Assembly (NCBI GenBank): GCA_037043235.1
Contig: JAWRVZ010000049.1
Location: forward strand, 1,710,501-1,774,500
Length of the DNA stretch: 64,000 nt
From: Rhodeus uyekii
Lineage: Eukaryota > Chordata > Actinopteri > Cypriniformes > Acheilognathidae
Direction: 5' to 3'
Shown: positions 58,946 to 64,000 of the stretch, piece after piece
How positions within the stretch are numbered: the first letter of the stretch is position 1
Layout: every line of letters begins with the position of its first letter
The notes under the pieces: generated by a model
What the model was told of the DNA's origin: nothing
The model's input: the letters and a program-made list of their open reading frames with translations, nothing else
Database searches by the model: none
Translations under genes and position numbers: made by a program

Positions 58946-60006
58946 ACACTGATCAACTACTGACTTCTGTATCAGAGAGTCCGACAGTGTCGATGACAGT
59001 GATTGTTTGTCCGTCCACTTCTGTTTGTTCTGATTGACAGATTCTGGTCACAGCCTCAGGAGAAAAACCTTCTTTAAATGGATTTCTTGCTCTGTTCAGG
59101 ATTGTGTTTCCCGACGCACTCTTTCCTGCTCCAGTCGAACCCAACAGCATGATACTTAGATCAGGAGGATCTTCCATGCTGTCCCTCCGCGGCATCTTGT
59201 CTGTGAGTGGAATTGATTTTTATTTTCTCTCTCTCTATTATGAAGAAACATATTTTGTTAAATTATTAAAACTGCTGCTTCTTGACACAGTGTAAGTTAA
59301 TATATGTGTAAGTAATGCTTATAAAACATGGATCTGCCCACAATGACGCTTCCAGTTTTAATTGAAAACACACTGTACAATCTTCCTGTAAAGAAACTGA
59401 CAAATACTGACATATTATTGTCCACAATGCATTTTGGGTAATATGTGTCATGCTCGAGAAAGTAACTATAGTAATAATTAAAAGAGCTCAAAGTCGACAC
59501 AGATCAATTTAAAACTGGGCTTCCTGAAATATAAAAGACTGCATTTTAGAAATAATAGCAAGCAAATCAAGCAATGAATGTGAATGTGTGCTTGTGTAAA
59601 TATTAGACGAACAAGGAACTTGTCAGATCAAAACAGGCCATTGAATTGTTTGCGTGCATTTGTAAAAGTAGAAATACTGGTTACTCTTCTTTCATTTTTT
59701 TGCGCCTGCACTAAACCTGATCACCTCTCCACTGTACAAAACACATTACAGGCAGATCGAAGTCACTTTCATTTAACACGATTATTTCACTGTCACATTT
59801 CTCCATTATGTTTTTGAATCACTTTAAATGTCGTCCAGAGTTTGTTCAGACAGTAGTGGTGTGTGTTTGGCCCAATAATTGACTATAAACACTAATCATC
59901 ATAATAAACCAAACCAAACAAATCACATAAAGCATCATATAAAACTATGAACATTATGAACGTTATAACATGAAAGGAGACTCTAATCCAGCTAACATGT
60001 ACTCAC

Positions 60007-60110
60007 CGTTACGAGCAGGTGTGATGATCCAGAAAAAGTCAAACTGAAAGTAGATTCAGAGCTGAAACAGAAGGAGGGATTGATGGTTGATCATCGCCTC
60101 CCTTTGCCTT
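60007..60110 (-). promoter_or_regulatory. Duplicated GIMAP 5' UTR exon (of the pseudogene)
   Basis: Nearly identical to 37825-37930, with the same AACG|GTGAGT donor. It may still be transcribed and spliced to the pseudogene's acceptor (CACAG near 59203), so a non-coding or chimeric transcript is possible. Confidence 0.55.
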
Positions 60111-60930
60111 CGGGCTCATTTTGGACGCGTTATGAACATGAATAATCATGAGTTATGCATGGGATGTCTTTCTGTTCACACTTTTTTCTTATGTTTGTTC
60201 TGATTATAAATGTGATTTCTGTGTGACTGAAAATGAAAATACCATCCACTTATTTCTTACTTCCATTTACAGTGAAATGTTTTGGAAAGACTTGAAGACC
60301 TCCTGTGTAAATGCTTGGGCATGCAAGTTTACTTTACTGTAATAGACAAACATTTCAACCTTTACTGATAATCCTTGTTTGATTATGGGGAAATATCATT
60401 TACATGAACACAAGTGAACTAACCCAACTTTTTGTCATTACTAATAGATGAAAAAATATTAAAGCGAAACACTCAAAATAGACTTTTAAACTGTTAGCAT
60501 GATGATTTTCTTTCTTTTACTTGCATTATTTACTGTATAGGTTATATTAAACTTTATATTCTTTTTATACTCCTCTATATTTATTTTCTGTATTTTGGAA
60601 ATGACAATCTCCTGTTCATTGTTTTAATATTACTTCCATTTAAATAATAATAATTTAAACAGTGCTTGTCTACGCATGCATCTTGTTACTTCTGTCTGAA
60701 CTCTTGAATATCTCATCAATATTAAATAGCATTACAGTACATGTGAATATGTAGGTTTTGAATGATCATTTTGAATATATGTGTGAGCATAAAACATAAA
60801 AATACAATTTATTCCACTTAAAGCAAACCTGTTCTCTCATGTTAGTACCTTTATTTCCATTGCAGGCAAAATACATATTTCCGTTTAGACCAGTTTCTTC
60901 TCTCATTCATTGTGCGTATTATTTTCTATA

Positions 60931-62234
60931 TGGAGGGAGCAGCTAAAATATTTTTTTTCAAGCAACAAACAACCATTTTCCAAACCATCATTTACAGCTA
61001 ATGACAGTTTGTACCCAGATAAACACAAACACAGTTGCAAACCCTCAATGCACACAACCAGCTCTTCACACACACATTATCAAACACACACACACACACA
61101 CACACACAGCGTCCTCTGCTGGCTGCTGTTAGTAAAGGTTTCTCCAGTGCACAACTGTTCAGATTTCATTCTTAGCCTCACATTATTAAATTGTCTGCTT
61201 GCATAAACCAATATGACACTTTATCAACTTAATCTAAAGTATTAGCATTAAACATCAAGTAAATTTGTGATAAATGCTGTTATTTGCCAAGTTCAAGTAA
61301 AAAACTGAGATGACTCTAGAAATGCAGGACAAAACCTTGAAACTTCATTCCTCCTGATAATTTGTGCAGGTTTTTCACTAAATGTCCGTTACCTTGAAAC
61401 AAAAAGTACAACACATCTGCAGGAATTACAGTCGGTCATTTGCAGGATCTGTGCCGATTGAACATTTTACAGCAGAATTATTAGAAGCAGAGATAAACAG
61501 AGCAGAAATATGATGAAAAATGAAAACAGCAACAAGTACAGAAGCTTGACTCGTCTTTCTTTCACATTGTAAATAACCGTCAGATTCCCATCAGTCAATC
61601 AAATCTTGTTTCATGTTCCTCTGATGCAACACAATTTGGTTACAAAAGTAAAACTTGGCTTATTTCTGAAGGGTTTCTGTGACCCCTGACCCTGACTGAC
61701 ACGTCTATGCAGAGTCTGTTTATCCAGACGAGAGATTAAAACAATTCATACAGAAACCTTTAAAACTGTAAATATGCACAGTTTTGTTAGTGCATTTTAA
61801 ATCTTAAAGTTCACTGAAAAATTACAGTCATAATTGACTGTTTAACTCATAATTCACGCATGTAGAAAATAAGAGATGATCAGCTTTTAAAAACAAGTGC
61901 CACAGGTTTGGATCAACATGAGAAAATGATCAGATAATAATTGTGTGTGTGAATTATTCGTTCAAACGTCTTGCAGGAGTTTCATTAACAGCATTTAAAA
62001 AAAACATAATTGGAATTATTATTATTCATTCATAATCTATAAACACATCTATCCTGATAGATGAATCTGTTCAGAAGTGATGAGCATCACGTCTCTCGTT
62101 TGGTAATGAAGTCGTCTTTCGTGACGCTGCCGTGAGACATTATTGTGAGTGTAGTGTGAGAAAGAGAGAGAGATGGTCGAGAGAGAACAGTAGTGAGAGC
62201 AGCTTCAAGAGGCCAAAGGTCAAGAGGTCAAAGT
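60931..62234. other. Intergenic region and slc25a10 3' UTR side
   Basis: It contains an (AC)n tract (61085-61108) and no further exon. The part nearest 62234 is presumably the slc25a10 3' untranslated region. I did not fix its poly(A) site. Confidence 0.5.
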
Positions 62235-62921
62235 TCAGCTGATCACCCGGATGCCAAAGTATTTCTTCAGCTGCTCCAGAAAGACAAACGTCAGGACGGT
62301 GTGAGGAATCAAGCGGATCCCGGCCGGAACTAAACCCTGCCATGTGATTGGATGGAGAGAATGATCAGTAACGAAATAATAATAATTAACAGTAAAACAT
62401 GAAGCAAAATAAAGCCAAACTGGTACCTTGTAGAAGGCGAGCGGTCCCAGTTTAGCAGTTTCAGTCAGGCAGTGCGTCACTCCCTAATATACAAAAATAA
62501 GATTAACAAATGAGAGCGAGAGCGAGAGAGAGAGAGAGAGAGAGAGGAAACTCACTCTGTATTCTCCTTTAGAGTTCATTAATCTGGTCTTCATGACGTC
62601 CAGCGGCTGACAGAGGAACGTCGCACAACCTCCCTGAGAGAGAAAGGGAGGACATGAACATGGAAATATCTACACTTAGTCTTTGCATTTTAAAAATACT
62701 GGACAGAGAAAAGGAAATCAAAATAAAAAGTTTATCAAACAGATATTTCCTTGAGCATTTTTCATGCCTAATTATGCCTGTTAAATTGTCCAACACTGAC
62801 CCTAAACGACCCGAGGTATCGGTACTCACAGCGATGAAGCTGGACAGGAAGTGTGTGAGGATGTTGTCTCCCATGAGTCCCGTGCCCAACACCAGCTGCT
62901 TGGCCTGATCATAACATGCCA

Positions 62922-62957
<36 letters not shown>

Positions 62958-63431
62958 TCAGCACAGCACAGCGACTGCAGTGGTTCCCATCATGCACTGC
63001 TTCCTCACCTGTCCCACAGTGACCAGAGCTCCTCTGCTGGACGCCATAGTGGCTCCTGAGAACAGCTTCCTGGTTCCCTCTGAGAGAGACAGATGTTTAG
63101 AGAGAAACACTGACCACAACGACTGTCAGAGACGCTGAACGGAGATTTACCTTCCCGCCAGACCCTGAAGAGTCCGTCCAGCGCGTGTTTGTAGCTGAGA
63201 GACAGAAACGATTGAGGTAAATCACATTAGGATGTGTAGAGCGTAAATGGTGTAGATGGACACACACTCACTTTCTCCTCTGCTCGGCAGGAAGCTTCAT
63301 ATCGTTCTGCATCCTGTGGAGATCAACACCAGACACTCACACCAGGCCAGATGAGAAACAACACAAACCGCACAACACTCACCGAACGTTCACCATGTCT
63401 GCTGGAGTCCCGATGAAGCCGCCGGTGAAGC
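62235..63431 (-). CDS. slc25a10: Mitochondrial dicarboxylate carrier, last eight exons (partial)
   Basis: Minus-strand exons with GT-AG borders and matching phases: 63431-63383, 63313-63272, 63194-63151, 63079-63009, 62922-62830, 62633-62556, 62483-62427, 62336-62235 (stop TGA). Joined, they read the second half of a SLC25 carrier: 'GGFIGTPADMVNVRMQND', 'FSGATMASSRGALVTVGQ', 'QAKQLVLGTG', 'CQPLDVMKTRLMNSKGEYR', 'GLVPAGIRLIPHTVLTF', ending FGIRVIS. The PxD signature of the third repeat (QPLDVMKTR) is intact and that of the second repeat is degenerate (TPADMVNVR), as in the mammalian protein. The carrier exchanges malate or succinate for phosphate, sulfate or thiosulfate across the inner mitochondrial membrane. 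Exons for the first repeat lie past the right edge. CT-rich tracts precede two acceptors (plus-strand GA runs near 62525-62546 and 62925-62955). Confidence 0.96.
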
Positions 63432-64000
63432 CTGACCAACACAGAGCGGGACAGCAATGTATTCTCTTTTGTTTTATTTAAGAATAATACTGTTAAACAC
63501 AACATTCCTGCAACGTGGACATAAAATATATATATATAATAAAAAATATTTTTTATATATATATAAAGATATAAAGAAAAAGATGTTTTTTAAAGATCAA
63601 GTGCTTTCGTTAGGGAAACTCTTTCATAAACACGATGGGCTCTTTTAAACGCTGTGATTGTGCTCTATAAAGTAACGAGCTGCTCATTACCTGCCGTCCT
63701 GACTTGTGTTAATCAGTTTCACTGTATTATTCTACTTGATTATTCTGTGCTCAGAAACTACAAACCAATCACTAATCTTCAAAGTGTTAGTAAATGTTGA
63801 AAAACAACAGCTCAATAATCAATATAAACTCAGTGAAATCTGGCTTCCAGTCACAGCTTTGCTAACGGTTTCAAAGGATCTTTGAGTTCTTTTGACTCCG
63901 ACAATCATGAGATTGAATCAGATCTTTTCTAAGACTGGATCAGATCCTACTTAACCAACAGGGAACAAAACGTTACACTGGGTCCCTACAATTTCATGTG
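63432..64000 (-). other. Upstream intron of slc25a10
   Basis: No exon matching the first SLC25 repeat is present. The exon starting at 63431 is entered in phase 1, so an upstream coding exon must exist beyond 64000. AT-rich sequence with a short TA tract near 63525-63570. Confidence 0.7.

Larger units (their letters stand above)
47697..60930 (-). pseudogene. Duplicated GIMAP, disrupted by deletions and an LTR element
   Basis: The paralogue of the GIMAP at 32826-33901. The 5' coding part (59195 down to about 58950, 78 codons) keeps the start codon, G1 GSTGAGKS and G3 DTVG, and is then joined by a deletion to sequence matching a point about 80 codons further on. There a 10.3-kb LTR retroelement sits in the exon (TSD ACAC at 48614-48617 and 58946-58949). 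The exon resumes at 48613 for about 50 bases (frame corresponding to VFNNKDKDSSQ), and a second deletion removes the helical linker and the whole glycine-rich tail before the 3' UTR (about 48300-48560). The G4 THAD motif is lost. The 5' UTR exon survives at 60007-60110. It cannot encode a working GTPase. Confidence 0.88.

Overview
The window looks like genomic DNA of a ray-finned fish, most probably a cyprinid. It has dense CA/GT microsatellites, tRNA-derived SINEs, ANGEL-like palindromic MITEs, a Tc1-like transposon, LTR retroelements, GIMAP-family immune GTPases and a spliced slc25a10 gene. No prokaryotic signature (operons, ribosome binding sites, CRISPR) is present. The species cannot be fixed from sequence alone.

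Positions 1-25,000 are gene-poor. They hold microsatellites (notably 1705-2560, 2706-2769, 4721-4790, 5635-6003, 9509-9776, 18718-18815), SINE and MITE remnants, and a striking ~3.6 kb minisatellite of a 112-bp unit (11036-14602). Two older degenerate repeat fields follow (16920-17930, 24290-25090). A CpG-rich block with a CRE-like site (7775-8060) may be the promoter and first exon of a minus-strand gene whose coding part is not visible.

Positions 25,600-61,000 form a GIMAP-rich region on the minus strand. From left to right it holds: a dead LINE-1-type ORF1 split by a solo LTR; a three-exon gene for a ~149-residue protein with a Gly/Ala-rich hydrophobic tail; an intact GIMAP with a long glycine-zipper-like tail (32826-33901, 5' UTR exon near 37825-37930); and a second, canonical GIMAP (39082-39734). 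Next come a compact non-autonomous LTR retrotransposon (40897-44055) and a 3.0-kb TIR element carrying a nested Tc1 (44069-47081). Last is a duplicated GIMAP copy that is now a pseudogene, disrupted by two deletions and a 10.3-kb LTR retroelement (48618-58945). That retroelement has a long intact gag and an in-frame pol separated by a UGA-CUA-G stop context, the classic readthrough signal. It has lost most of RT, RNase H and integrase.

Positions 62235-63431 hold the last eight exons of slc25a10, the mitochondrial dicarboxylate carrier, on the minus strand. Its 5' exons lie beyond the right edge. The host genes are immune GTPases and a metabolic carrier. Much of the remaining structure is explained by segmental duplication and nested mobile elements.
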